Shown: positions 27,701-40,933 of the stretch, in pieces
Layout: each line of letters begins with the position of its first letter
How positions within the stretch are numbered: position 1 is the first letter of the stretch
Origin: Bombus terrestris
Lineage: Eukaryota > Arthropoda > Insecta > Hymenoptera > Apidae
Assembly: GCF_910591885.1 (NCBI RefSeq)
Contig: NC_063271.1
Span: 13,075,001-13,139,000 of the forward strand
Direction of reading: 5' to 3'
DNA length: 64,000 bases
Notes under the pieces: generated by a model
The model's database searches: none
Told to the model about the DNA's origin: nothing
What the model saw: the letters and a program-made list of their open reading frames with translations, nothing else
Position numbers and translations under genes: made by a program

Positions 27701-27804
27701 TGAACAATTTCGTTTTGTACAGTGATTGACATTTCTTGTCAGAAAGTCGTCATTCACCGTTTGATATATTCGCTAGTATGGAAATACAGTTATCATACTG
27801 TTAG

Positions 27805-28813
27805 ACATGATTTATAAATTTGGTGACTATAAGTAATTTAGATATAATAGAGTTCAGTAAATTATATATATAATATTTTTCCCCAATTTTTCATTTTAAT
27901 CCTACAAAGTTATCGCGTTAAGAAAATCATGTGAAATTTCAATTAGGGTTATTCTTGCACGATGACATATCGACTAATATGCAATAGTAGCGAAGTAACA
28001 AATAACAAGTTGGCAATTAAGAAGTCTCAGCTGATAGATTTCTCTCTCATAATTTTCTAACGTTCCATCGAATAGTATAATCAGATAATTTATAATTACA
28101 ATTTAGAAGTAGAATTTAATTTGTTTTATTGCCAAACTTTTCATGTTATGCAATTATATTTATTGATACTAGCAACATATAAACTGTGACTCGTAAAATT
28201 TCCAACTAATAATATTAATTCAATTGTGCAGAAGGATAGACTTTTTCTTGTTTGAAAAATCAGTAATTTACATGAAATTAAGTGTTTTATTACTCTTCAG
28301 TATTAAACGAAAGGTAGAAAAATGATCGTTTACACATGATATTATTACGGAACTATGATATTAAAAGAGAATTCGCGTGGGATTTTCATTCCTGACAGCC
28401 TTCAGAGGTTAAATGATAATAACTGTTCCAATAATTTGTCCACTGCTTTATTTTACTTTTTAGATCATTTTATCGAAACCTGCTGAATATAGAAATGTAA
28501 CAGTTTCATTAGTAGTAAATATTATTTATTATTAATTGTTTCCACATAACGTATGCTTCAGTGATGGCAACTGCTTAATGACTATCAAGTAGAAAGAAAC
28601 AAAGTTTGCGTTCCTACGATTCACGGTTTTGTATTTTACAACAAATATTTATCTATAATATTTTTGTCTCTTACCTGCGATGAACATAAGCCATTCATTG
28701 ATGTATTGCAGGTAAACTCTCGCATTAAAATACTTGATTATAAAAAGGAAGTAAATATTATATGTATGATTTAAATCTAAATTATTTATAGTCACAAAAT
28801 TTATAAATCATGT
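27805..28813. mobile_element. Element of about 1 kb with 40-bp inverted ends
   Basis: The left arm at 27805-27844 starts ACATGATTTATAAATTTGGT and continues GACTATAAGTAATTTAGAT; the reverse complement of 28775-28813 starts ACATGATTTATAAATTTTGT and continues GACTATAAATAATTTAGAT. About 37 of 39 bases agree and similarity stops outside the arms. The interior is AT-rich with no transposase frame. This is consistent with a non-autonomous inverted-repeat transposon of unknown superfamily; no target duplication was identified with confidence. Confidence 0.6.
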
Positions 28814-29900
28814 TTGCTATGACATAATAAATAAGCAAATCATAGAAAGAATTTTAATCTTTAGAAATATTAAGATGAAGATTATTCACAAATAAAGTAT
28901 GACTTTTTTATAATTTTATGATTAGTTTATTATGTTGCTATATGACTGACCATGGAGATGACATAGTTAATAAAAAATATCGAAAGTTGTTGTAAATGTA
29001 ATATTAATTAAGCAAAAATCAAACGATAAGTTTTCTTGATCATGTGAATTTTAATGTCATACCGTTGCAAATTGGAAAGAATTCGGTGCTATGTATGTAT
29101 GTACCTGTACTCAGTTCTATAAAATTGAATTATTGTTTCTGTCAAAAGTAATAATGTAATGGCTGTGTAATAAGAAGAAAATGAAAATAAATTTAAATAA
29201 ATATTTTAATAAATAATCTTGATAAACATAGGGGACACGGTTTCTCGAGGCGTGTATAGAATTAGTAGATAATCACCAATTATAACATAATGCAAACACA
29301 AAGTTGCAATCAACCGAAACTAATTTCGAAATATCTAGTTTATTATAACGCAGAGAGAATTTGAAACTCTCCTTTGAACAAAATTCGTTCCAGATTAACT
29401 CGTTTATGGCTCATCCGTTTCCACGTAAAGCTCTTTCCATGCGGATTAATCACGCGTCGAAGACAGACAAACCAACACCGCCGCCTCCACATTATCCCTC
29501 ATCATCTTAATAAATTTGACTTTCCGTGTCGGTTAATTATTGCCTTTCTAAATGAAGCTATGAATAGGACGAATAAATGTATTTTCTGCAACAGAAAAGC
29601 ATTTTTATTCGAGACAGAAATAATTTACTTTTGTTTTTCGTATGATGATTGACATTGTACTGTTTTTTAGTAAAAGTCTATGAATATTATGATACTGCTA
29701 ATTTTGACTTTATATTGAGACTAAATCTTGCGAATGACACCGATATTATATAATTATTGGAAAACCTTTTTCGAATTCTGCCAGACATAATGTAATCGTA
29801 GTTACGTAATAGTTGAAAACTAAAAACCGAAAATAATTAATTGAAAAGTTTAAGAAAATTTTAATAGCAACGTATATTTACATAATTAATATATATCATT
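28814..29900. other. AT-rich non-coding DNA
   Basis: No supported gene. The plus-strand frame at 29374-29652 (92 codons) covers a slightly GC-richer patch and shows no domain. Confidence 0.45.
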
Positions 29901-29904
29901 TTTT

Positions 29905-30080
29905 AAAATAGTAGTTTGACCATTTAGCGTATAATTTCACGAACCGTTTTTGGAAAAATTTTTCGCCTTTTTCAACAATGAACTCCTTCAAGTTTCTAGT
30001 ATATTCCTTTACGATTAAAGACTTTTGTCAAAAGTAAATGATACCTGCAATGACCGTGTCCAATAAATTAATAAAATAGA
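29905..30080 (-). pseudogene. Probable decayed C-terminus of a mariner transposase
   Basis: A minus-strand reading includes the segment FFQKRFVKLYAKWSNYF near 29905-29965, preceded by a charged NLKEFIVEKGEK stretch. The pattern F-F-x-K-x-F/I-x-K-L-x-x-x-W resembles the C-terminal end of mariner transposases. Stops interrupt the upstream reading and no inverted terminal repeat was found nearby. The match is short, so this is a tentative relic. Confidence 0.28.
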
Positions 30081-32439
30081 ACATTCCAGCTAAAGTTTAA
30101 CATTTGTATTTAATACTGTACTCTGTACTTAATATAATATTGTAATACTGTATTGTTTCTATTATAATGTTGTTTAATCGTTTTATCTAACAATGCATAG
30201 TGAATCGTGATATAATAATATCAAATTATAAAAAAATAATCGCATCCGAGTATGTATTAATTGCTACGTTTAACATCCCAGTAAGAAAGATATTTGTTTA
30301 AATTTGATATTTTATTATATAACAATAATTATATAAATTCTTAATCCGTACCGCGGATATCCACACGCATTTAAATTCTTATAAATACAACACAAAAATA
30401 GAATTGAGATGGAGATTTGCTACACCCGCTACATGTTATGATAAAGTTATTTTGTTTTGAGTATTTTGTGCATGTCTATACACGAATATTCCACGAGTAT
30501 TCTTGCATTCTAATATGCACATTTTATACATATTTGCATATATAAATTTCATCTGTCCTCTATCAAAAGGATAAACATTCGCAGTCTGTCTATAACAAAC
30601 AATTTTTCCTTCTAGCCAATTACAATAACAGAACATTGTACCGATTATCACGATACCGAATGGTGCGGATCTTACAAATACGTCCTTTTCTATGTAAATT
30701 ATGAACAGCATCCTTGAATCTAGCAAGTTCTTAAGGTGTTTGCATACTAAGTTTTCATACGATCGTTAACAATTTATTTATGAATTATGTATTGTTCCTC
30801 GTAAGTTATAGGTATTATAACGATCATTACGATTTACATCGAAGTAATCCAGTTACGTACAGAGTGCAAACGCACGCGAGTACATTCGTTTCCATCCAGT
30901 AAAAGTACAGAATAACCTATTTTCTTATTTCAATTATCGTTCAGCACGGTGGAATAATAATTTAACGCGAACACTTGAGTGTGCATCGGGGGAAAGTTTA
31001 TATACGGTAACCGAATTAGTCGTAGCAGCGGTTTCCGCGTGTTATTCTGAGACAGGCTACGAGTTGGGTGGAGAAAATAAAATAGGCTTAAAGTAGGATT
31101 GGAGTATAGCAACGCAGGGCAAATGCCGCAACATTAGCTCGTGTGCACGAGGGTATCTAAACCTCAAGTTTTATTGCGTTACATTTACATTCTATTACGA
31201 TACGTGAACAAAATCCAAGCTCGATAATAGAATCAGCTCAACTGTGGCAAATAGAAGGAAATTAATCATACGTTCTTTTATATGTAGAATTCAAATGAAT
31301 TAAAGACCGAGGTACCATAAACAAGGTGGGAGAGTTTTAAATTTGCATTCCCGAGAAAAATATTCGTTACGATCATATCACGTTTGAAATTGTATTGGGA
31401 CATCAAGATTTTGACGATGATAGCAGAAATTTTTTAATATTTATATATTATTTTAATATTTTCTAATTTTTTTAATATTATATTGAACGAAATAAAATTG
31501 ATCAATATTGTTAATATGGTTGAAAAATTTAAATGACGTATGTCTTATAAAGAGGACTGAATGTATGACTGTATATTATGTAAGATAGAATAAATAATGT
31601 TAGGTTATTACATAACAAATATATAGTTTCGATATGGATAAGCGTAACTTACTACTATTATACTAAGCTATTAATACTAATACGAACATTTTTTATCGGA
31701 ATAAGAATCACATGAATCAATATATTCCCTTTTTCCTTTTAGTAATTGTAGTTAATAGATTGTTGTACAATAAATCGATTCAATATAATCGATTCGAGAT
31801 AAATGGTATTAATAGAAACCACTTGTGAATCAAACTGAGAACAATTTGAATTGTTCCCTGTTTCTTATACTTATAGACTTGTATATTATATAATATCTTA
31901 TATAATATTGTATATTATATAATATCATATAATTGCACAATTATTGATTCTAATTTTTTAAAAACCTGCTGCTTTTGTTGTTTCAATGTAGTAGAATGAA
32001 GTTTGTTAAAAATTGTCTTTATTATTTCTGAACGATACTAACAATTTTATGTCTTTATAGATTATGTACATCGACTATTATCGTCACATCAAGAAGGAAA
32101 TTAAGATTGGAAAATAAGGGACAAAGTGTTAAACAATATACTAACCAAACATTTTAAAAATATACACCGCTTTATTTTACGATCTCAGATTTTCTTAATT
32201 ATCTTCATTTTCGCGAAACTCAAAGGACCGTGTTATCAGCACTTCGATTATTCGTCAATCACCGAGTGATTGATTTCTGGAACTCGAGCCGATCGAAAGT
32301 TTGCATAGGATAATCGAATTAAGCCCATCGTTATCACGGTAGACGATCCTCGTAAAAGCTCTCGTTGTTGCCAAGCTAATACTCCACCTTGTAAGACACG
32401 AATAAAGTATAACACTTATCTACGTATCTGTACAAGATA
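30081..32439. other. AT-rich non-coding DNA
   Basis: A mixed-composition patch occurs at about 30840-31260. A short tandem-like TATTATATAATAT cluster lies at 31880-31933. Nothing codes convincingly. Confidence 0.45.
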
Positions 32440-32441
32440 TA

Positions 32442-32656
32442 TTAGGTCATCCCATAAGTTCGTGCCGACTTTTGTGTATACATTTCATGTGTCGATTTAT
32501 AAACATACGGCGATAAGGGACCAATGCACTTGAAAAATGGAAAGAAGTTGTACAACGAGAGGGGGATTACATTTTTTCATGAAACTGAAAGGTATGTAAA
32601 CAATCTTAACATATATAACCGCTCGAAAAACGGAACGAACTTATTGGATGACCTAA
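32442..32656 (+). mobile_element. mariner deletion derivative, copy 1 (215 bp)
   Basis: Inverted ends TTAGGTCATCCCATAAGTTC and GAACTTATTGGATGACCTAA are flanked by TA duplications at 32440-32441 and 32657-32658. The right two thirds retain transposase C-terminus-like coding: a frame reads WKEVVQREGDYIF, fitting the mariner R/K-W-x-x-V-V-x-x-x-G-D-Y-F ending, followed directly by a stop. The catalytic part is missing, so the copy is non-autonomous. A second copy of the same length lies at 63230-63444. Confidence 0.88.
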
Positions 32657-32658
32657 TA

Positions 32659-35620
32659 AAAGTTTAAATTAAAAAAGAGGAAAGGATATTTATGTATCGT
32701 AGAGAGAGCAAAATGTTATGCGATTCTTTTGCGTTACTCTTCCTGTCTCCTTTCGCGCTGAAACGATCGACCTAATGGAAGTTTGTCATGAAGTAAACTT
32801 GTCTCTATTTATGAACACGCAACGGCACCTTCAAGAAGGCAGAAAGTATTATGCATTAACATTGCTGGCATGGGCAGGACATGTACATGGCCTTAATAAA
32901 CGTCCGGTATGCCGCGATGGGAATCCTTCAAATTCCAGCTTTAATCCATTTCACTTGAGGAATTCGTGCGCGAACAGCGCAAACGAGTCACCCTCTTGTT
33001 ACCATTTATTAATATTTTCGCTTCGCACTGTTTACTTATGCAAATATTAAAGGGCTGTGTATATACCAGAATGGAAATGAAGATAATTGAGATGGACTAA
33101 AAAAAGTCGAATTTGTAGATATGCATGTGCAATGTGTAATATTTGCAGGTATATGCAGTAGATATGTGCATTTCTAGGTATGTAAATTTATTGAAATGAT
33201 AAATTTACGACATACCAAATATAATGATAAATGTATGAGCTGTATTTCTATTTAAAATAACGTTGTAGGAAACACTTAAATTATTGTATCAGCGCAGCTG
33301 CTACTTTACAAGGTTATACTGCATTGAGGTGCGTCTGCACCTCGTCGTAGAATATTTTGTGAGAAACTAACATTTTTCATGCTCGACCTCGACATAAAAC
33401 AAAATGGAAATTTGTTACTTTGTCGGTTCCACGATATAAGAATTATCAATTTAGATTTCGTATAAATATTCGTTATGAATGAGTGATTATTATAAATGAT
33501 GAATTATAAATGATACTCTATATGTAACTTCCTAATCATTAATCCTCTTCAAGTATTTGAAAAAAGTTTATATTAAAACTGAAATGAAAAATGATTCGCA
33601 ATTCGATCGTTTAGGTTGACTGACAAAAATTTATTTACGTAAGCAACTTGTAAAATGTTGTTCGAGTACCTGACTTAGACAATTGGATAATTCAAAACGT
33701 AACGATACATTTTTTAATTCGTTTTAAGATTCTTTAAAAAATGCATATTTTGAGAGTAGTTTGTCATTTTGATGTGTGCACACAGTTAACGTATGTATAT
33801 GCTGTTTTACAACAAAGTTATAGTGACCAAGGCATTCAGGCAATAATTCAGTTATTAGCTTTGCAGCATGTACCATACATATAGCAAAATTTCCTTGGAC
33901 TCCAGCCGTGTCAAAATTTGCATAGATACATACAATCTGTACACCCTAAAGCGTCGAAGCAATATGCAAACGGTGATATTGAACTGCGCGATTCCTGCAG
34001 TTTATTGGATTTGCAAATATTTTCACCAGTTTATTTTTTTCGTTTGGTTTGTCCGAAATGGACAAATATATCTACAATTTGAATATAAATATCTACTACA
34101 TTGTTAACTTTAGTATGCATTAATATGTGTTTCATGGTAAAATATCGGTAATATTTAATATTGTATTTAAAACTTCCTTGTTACTTAACTCTGGTGAATT
34201 TTCAATATTTTTGTCCCTCAATAACACCATATAACTCAGAAGTTAAGTATCTACGTACTCACGCATTAAACATTCTTTTAAATCTTATTTAAATCATTTT
34301 TAAATTTCTATTGTTGCCCTCTATTGGTAGACAATTTTCTTATTATCAACTAATCTCTTTTTAATAATTATTAGCATGTAGGTTTCAACTTAAAATAACC
34401 AACTTATTCTTTCATATAGAGTTAACCCTTCCCGATTATCCTATCAAATAGTTACTGAACATCTCATATAATTTTGATATAAGATGTATTTTTTGTAAGG
34501 TATATCATGTTTGGTGGAATCATATTTTGCTCGATTAAATAAAAATTTTAAAAATCAAGATCAAATTTTGTAACAAACATATTTAGGTAGGTAATTTAAA
34601 AAAATATATAGATATAAAAATACAAAGTTTAAACCATTATTAAATACAGAAAATGGAACTATTCATATAATAAATGAATACTTGAAGTTAGTGCAATAAT
34701 TGTTCAACAATTTATACTCAACGTATTAATCGAATTTCTTTGGAGATTAAACATCTTATTGTTAGTCTCATATAAAAAATCCTTAAAATTCTTTAAAAAT
34801 ATATAATTGTCTACCACTCGAAACTCTCAGAGAAAATTCATTGGCGAAACTTTGAAATTCTCATTTCATCTCTCATCTTTTATACTTCACTCCATCTTCG
34901 TAGCCATTCATAATACACACACCACATCAAAGGTTATTCGTACATTCAGTCATGGAATTCTACATCTATCAAATTTTGTGGATCTGACTTACCAAAGAAA
35001 CTAAAAATGCACTTTATAATATATATCTGACAAAATTATTTATACCTTACCTATAAATTTATTAATATACTATACTAAATATACAATACTGTAATAAACT
35101 ATTATTAATTTATTTGTAAAAGGAGTTACAAAAATTGAAAAATTTAATTCATAAAGATTTTGGGATAAAATTACATTAGGAATTACAAATGCTTTATCAA
35201 TTTTTCAAAATTGCCAAAAAAATAGCAGAATATTATTGATGCTTACGTAAGTCATTTACAAGAAATTAATACAATCTTTATCGTTTATGATCTTTCTGAT
35301 CTCACGCAGATATGACAGATGTACGTAATTCTTAGAATTTTATATTTTGTTACTTCTTTCCTCGATAATTGTGAAAGCGAATAAATTGTGTTACATTCTA
35401 AAAATATGTATTTTTACGTGTCGACAAAATTCGTGCAGCTAATGTTCTTCCTGTAATATTTGATATAAGGGACGTACATATATAGACTTTCGTGGCTCAC
35501 TGTATATTTTGAGTCTAATTAACGATCTTTTTATAACTAATTTCCATAAGTCAACTAAGCTTCTTACTATGAATGATTCTAAAAGGCTATGTAAACATTG
35601 AAAAGGTTTTTCGTAGTATA
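32659..35620. other. Non-coding DNA
   Basis: The plus-strand frame at 32718-33050 (110 codons) starts 60 bases after the mariner copy and has mixed amino acid composition but no recognisable domain. The remainder is AT-rich. The patch at 33740-34020 is somewhat GC-richer. Confidence 0.4.
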
Positions 35621-35626
35621 CCTCGG

Positions 35627-35980
35627 TTACAGTTCTAACAAGCTGTAAGACGAAATTCGTATTAGTCGTAGAAGGTCTGTCACTGGTGTAAGCGCATGTG
35701 CATACGTAGGCGCGGAGAACACTGCGTTTGACGAGTTATGTATATGGCGTATCGTAGAAGGCATGGTCTCCGATAGATATGGTATTTTATATTCTTCGCC
35801 ATGACTCGAGCTGTCTGGACAGGACATAGAGGCGTCGTGTGTGTGGATAGTTGAGGACCCTCGGAATGGTATTGTCTCGTAGGTAGGGCAGGATGCGTTA
35901 TTCATCAGTATTTGAGGACAAGCCTTGCACTCTCTGCACAAGTTTTTTGAATACCTGTCATAGCGGTATGAATCTTTCAA
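35627..35980 (-). CDS. Possible exon or short gene of unknown function
   Basis: A 117-codon minus-strand frame in an otherwise gene-poor stretch. The amino acid composition is protein-like: six cysteines, an acidic-polar middle (SSSHGEEYKIPYLSE) and few low-complexity runs. An acceptor-like TTGTGCAG lies inside it at about 35934-35941, after which the frame stays open for about 102 codons to its TAA. No domain or family is recognised and no donor in frame was found, so it could be a terminal exon, part of a non-coding RNA, or chance. Evidence is composition only. Confidence 0.2.
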   Translation of the reverse strand: MKDSYRYDRYSKNLCRECKACPQILMNNASCPTYETIPFRGSSTIHTHDASMSCPDSSSHGEEYKIPYLSETMPSTIRHIHNSSNAVFSAPTYAHALTPVTDLLRLIRISSYSLLEL

Positions 35981-38900
35981 ATTCCGACTTCCACTTGTTG
36001 ACGGAAGGAATTCAAATACAATTCCCAGGACAAATTTCGTTTCGGTTTTATCACGTTTACTACACGATAATGGTCGTACGTTTTTTTTCTATTTTCATGA
36101 AACGAAACAGAATTTTCTTTGGAACGAAATTCTATACACTATTCTGTTAATTACTTTAATTATCGACGAATTTAGCGAAGAGTAACAATAATTATAGTTG
36201 TTGATATTGCTACAAAGTTAATTATTTATATTTTAACTCTGTAATAATTATTTTTATTGAAACATATTTGTATTAATTAACCTTCTACCAATATTAGATA
36301 GTTAAAATTGATAAGATGTTCGTAATTATCTCAATATAATTACGAATATAGTCGATGCATGTAATTACAATTAAAAAAAAAATTTTTTTTTCGCTAGATC
36401 TGGCACCTTATCGCTATTTAAAAAATATAGTGGACGTATAGTAATAATTAAACTGAAGTTATTTTATTTGTTTATGGTTAATTATTGATATATATTATAA
36501 TGTAGTCCCTCTGTTGTATCTATTTAAATTATCATTTTGAAAATATCGATAATTAGTTACATGAACAAAAAATTGTATTCCAACAATTGATTTATTCTTT
36601 TAAAGGAAAACAGAAGTTGAAAGCAGTTGTTGAATGTTTTTTTTTAGAAAAATAATTAAACTTGGTTACGATTTTACTCGAAACTTTTACCTTAACACTG
36701 AAGCAAACATAGAAGAAAGAACAAACAAGCTTGAACTGAATAAACTTCGAGCGGAAAATTTTTCTGAATTTTATCACAAGCTGGTGAGAGTTTTGTAATC
36801 GATCTCACTGAGACAGCGAAAACTCCGAGCGGTGAAGAAGACACCACGAAATGACGTGATTCATACTTACCGAGAAAGTTTTCAACATCGAGCACATCTT
36901 TTATCCGCATTAGGATTCCTCGTTGCTTCCAGGTACGTTCAACGTCCACAAGCATAAACTCGAACAGAACGGAATCACGTTATATCACTCGAACAACCAT
37001 GTACATTTTCCTCAATTATTTTCCATGCGAAAGTTTCCGGAAGGGGATGAATCTTCTGATACCGTTTTCCAATCGGCGAAATTCCAGTTGTGCAAAGTAA
37101 TGATCCTCGTATATTTCAAAGCAAAGAGGGAAAGGAATTTAGGGTGTACGCTGTACACTGACAACAAGATATTTCAACATCTACTATAGAAAACTTTTAT
37201 TCGCATTTGTGTGTATCATGATTATACTGGTCAAACATGAAACCAATCTGAAAATGTATATAGAAGTTACAAGTTATTCATTTACTAAGACGTATTTAAT
37301 AATATAGATAACATATAATAATATAAATAAATGTATAAATAATATATAATGTAAATTAGTATACAGCGTGAATACCATGTTACGCGTTAAATATATCCAT
37401 AATAGGGGTTAAATATAATCTCATTAAATATCAAGGTTTGTTAATTAATTGAAAAATATTATGCTGAATGTTTTCCGAGTATTTTCAAATAGAAATCTTA
37501 TAGAATTAAATATTTTCTGTAAAAAGAATTCCACTTTTAGCATACTTCCTTAATTTGGATATAGGAAAATATGAAATTAATAGTGAAAAGTGACGTTATA
37601 ATATTATAATGTTGTAATATTTTATATAATTAGTCTGAGTGTCATTAATTTCTTTCTTTTGGCTTGAAAATAAAGGTTTTACACGGAGTCGCAGAATATT
37701 TAGTTACAGTTTTTAATAGAAAAAACCATTCCTAATCATCATTTTTGTTGCGAATTACAATTTTGTAATGCAAGATTAACATTTGTAATGCAACATTTTT
37801 CTTTTTGAAACTTTTTAGGATGCCTGTGAGGAATGAAAATATAAATTTGTCTTTCTTTATTACAAGTTTTTTGTGTATTATAATCAATCATTGTCGATAA
37901 AAAAACTTACATGGTCAGTAAAAAATAGTGTAGAATGTCTAAAATACATTTAAAGTAAAACATATATAATAATTTATCAATCGTATATTTAATACAAGTA
38001 CTTCAACACGTTAGCATGTATCTTTCTAACACGTTTTTCACTCATAAAAATATAACTAGAGAATACTTTTCCAACTGAGAGATATTCAACTAAATTTAAT
38101 CTTCCGTTTAAGAAAATGGCTAAAAGGTTCTTTTCTATTCAACGTTGAATATTTCTACATCCGCAAGTGTTATTCATCCTCCTCGATTCTATAAAAGCCA
38201 TAAAGCCTTCATTCAATATTGAATATGTACATATCCTCTACCCAGCCTTTCATACTCTTAATACCATTTGTATCTCTCCGTTTTTATCGTTCCGCTAATT
38301 GTTAATCGAATTAAATACAAATAAAATTTCTGGAATTCGATTTACACATGAAAATATTTAACAAATATTTATTCTTCAAAGCGATGAATTTATTCCTAGT
38401 ATTTCTAACGCCTTAAGTTTTTTATCTAGCTAAATTTAATTATCATTTTACAAAATATATGTTACTTTGTTATTCTCTGTAACGACCTTCGCTTTTTAAA
38501 GAAAATGCGTATGGGAATTTAAGTACGTATATGTACATACGTGACATTAGCTTTTCTATCTACATATTTAGTAAGACATTAACAAGTATAGAAAATTGTC
38601 TTGGTTCATATTACAAATTTCAGTAACTAACTCAATACCTTTAATATTTACAGTCAAAAAATCGTAATTCGCTATAATGATAATTTTATTTTAAAAGATA
38701 TATACGAATATATGTATATGTATGTAAATACTGTTACATAGTACCGATATGTGATATTTATATATTGTTATATTTCTTATATATTATATAGATATGTAAG
38801 AACTTTTATAGTTTATTCATCCAATAACCATAAGCAGGAGAACCTGGTGTTCTTTGATAACGATTATAAAAATCTTTATATCAATGATAGCTATTTTTAA

Positions 38901-40559
38901 AGTATCAAGTATCTGCATTTAAAATGTCGTTTTCGTACAGAAAACTTGAGTACGATATATTCGAAATACCATATATGTACATATTCAATTAAAATAATTT
39001 TCACATAATCGTATGAATTTTTTCCAAGGATTAACTGATTTCATCATTTAATCAAAAATAATTAATTTATGAAGTTATTAGTTTCTGAATTTAAAGTTTT
39101 TCATTCACTCCGGAACGATTGATGGATTAGAGGGATTAAAATAAAGATTGCGTAAGAAATTAAAAAATTGAAAATTCACAATTGCAGGATCAGGAAAATT
39201 GAGAGGACGTGATAAAATCTGATATTCTAATTCATAAGGTCCGAGTAGTATATAAGATTCCACGGAATTTCAAGATTCATCAAATTATGTAACGCAAGAA
39301 GCATCAGAGTATATCTTTTACCTTATAATTTGATATATGTATATATCTAACTAGATGTATAATATTTCAAAGTTTCAAAAATATATTATCAGCGTACGAA
39401 GTATCAGGTTATCGTGAAACAGAATCGATCTAATTTTCATTTATGCAGCAATGTGAATTGCTCCTTTGTCTATTCCATATGTATTTCGTTTATTTCTTAA
39501 TAATATAATTATACTATATTATAACTATATTCTCAGATTATAGAAAATGATAACGAATAAAATTTACAAACAATTTATAATCTTTTAATATTTGTCGTTG
39601 TTATATTTTTACCATGTTTTGCATGTTCACTTTTATTAAATCATTATTCTATACTGTTTCGATTATCATATAGAATTTCGTTTGCAGTATAAATACAATA
39701 CAGTACAATTTAAAAAATGGGTATTTAATACTTTGGCGTGACTATCTGCATTCATCTATAATCTACTTGCGTTTATATATTATAACTCTGCGTTTGTGTA
39801 TCGTTTAATTTATATAAATTCGGTAATTTATTGCCTCTATTTTCTCTATGTAAACCAGGTAATGAATAATAGTAAATAATGGCAGTAGGTAGTGTCTCTT
39901 GAAACATTCTTATCAACAATATTTTCTGATTATCCTTCTTCTGATCTATTTAATTTTCTAATGAAAAATTACCAACCTAGAATATCTTGAATCAAAGTCG
40001 AGCTATTTACAAAGCAAAGATTTACATAATTTTTTATAAACGCTTATCTGTACAACAATTTTTCCAGTATTTTACCAAAATCATGAATCAAGCAATGTTT
40101 AATTATAGTAGTTAAGAGACAAAATAAAGACTAGAAATTATATATATTTTAATTATGTTTTATTATGTTTTAATATTTATTTACGTTTAAATATGTGTTA
40201 CTACAAATTATATATATTAATTATGAAACAAATATTATCCAGTCAATAATTAAACATGGGCCAGAAAAACAGCATCAAAACTCGTAATAAGTGACCCCGG
40301 AAATGACTTTATTTCGTCACGTAATTTTTACGTTTCTCTTCAGCGTACAAATTTATATTTTTACACGTATTACTATACACACAAGTGAAACAACTGAAAC
40401 CAAACAAACGTATGACTCTCGATTTCAATTGTGAAGCTTAAAAATGTTTAATCGCCTCAATAATCTCATATTATTAACATTTTAATAACTGAACAGCTGA
40501 GCAACTTCCTTACAAAAGAATTTCGTTACATGTAAGACGCGTTCTATACCTTCGTTTTC
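35981..40559. other. Mostly AT-rich non-coding DNA
   Basis: A GC-richer patch at 36760-37160 contains an acceptor/donor-like junction (36932/36933) discussed in the findings. From 37200 to 40500 the sequence is very AT-rich, with no gene-like frame. Confidence 0.45.
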
Positions 40560-40569
40560 ATGGTTCATC

Positions 40570-40924
40570 ACCAATCAAAAACTCTAAGATCCTTAATAGA
40601 TGCACCTTGGTATGTTACCAACGAAACAATACATCGCTACCTTAAGATACCTACAGTTAAAGAAGAAATATCCAAATTCAGTAATAGATATAACAGAAAT
40701 TAACAACCACCAAAACCCACTAGTTACCCAATTACTTGACACGACGGATCAAATCCGCAGGCTAAAAGACATTACCCTCTAGATTTAAACATTAGATTCA
40801 GCTAGAATCAAACATACGATAATCACTTATTATTCACGTTATAGTATTTCACCAGAATAATTTACTTATAATTCTCAATGAGAATTGATTGTAAACTGCT
40901 TCCAAATAAAAAAAAAAAAAAAAA
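40570..40924 (+). mobile_element. 5'-truncated, frameshifted LINE (Jockey-like) with poly(A) tail
   Basis: Coding similarity is to the extreme C-terminus of Jockey-clade reverse transcriptase proteins: QSKTLR then APWYVTN (from 40602), TIH, IPTVKEEI, and, after a one-base frameshift near 40695-40703, NPLVTQLLDTTDQIRRLK, then a second frameshift and HYPLDL. The 3' untranslated part runs to AATAAA (40905-40910) merging into 17 A (40908-40924). The putative target duplication ATGGTTCATC (40560-40569) and ATGGTTCGTC (40924-40933) differs at one base, placing the 5' end at 40570. The copy is dead and non-autonomous. Confidence 0.8.
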
Positions 40925-40933
40925 TGGTTCGTC

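Noticed and set aside
28700..28717. ATTGCAG/GTAAAC as a recursive splice site
   Set aside because: Poor pyrimidine tract and a weak donor; such junctions are expected by chance in AT-rich DNA.
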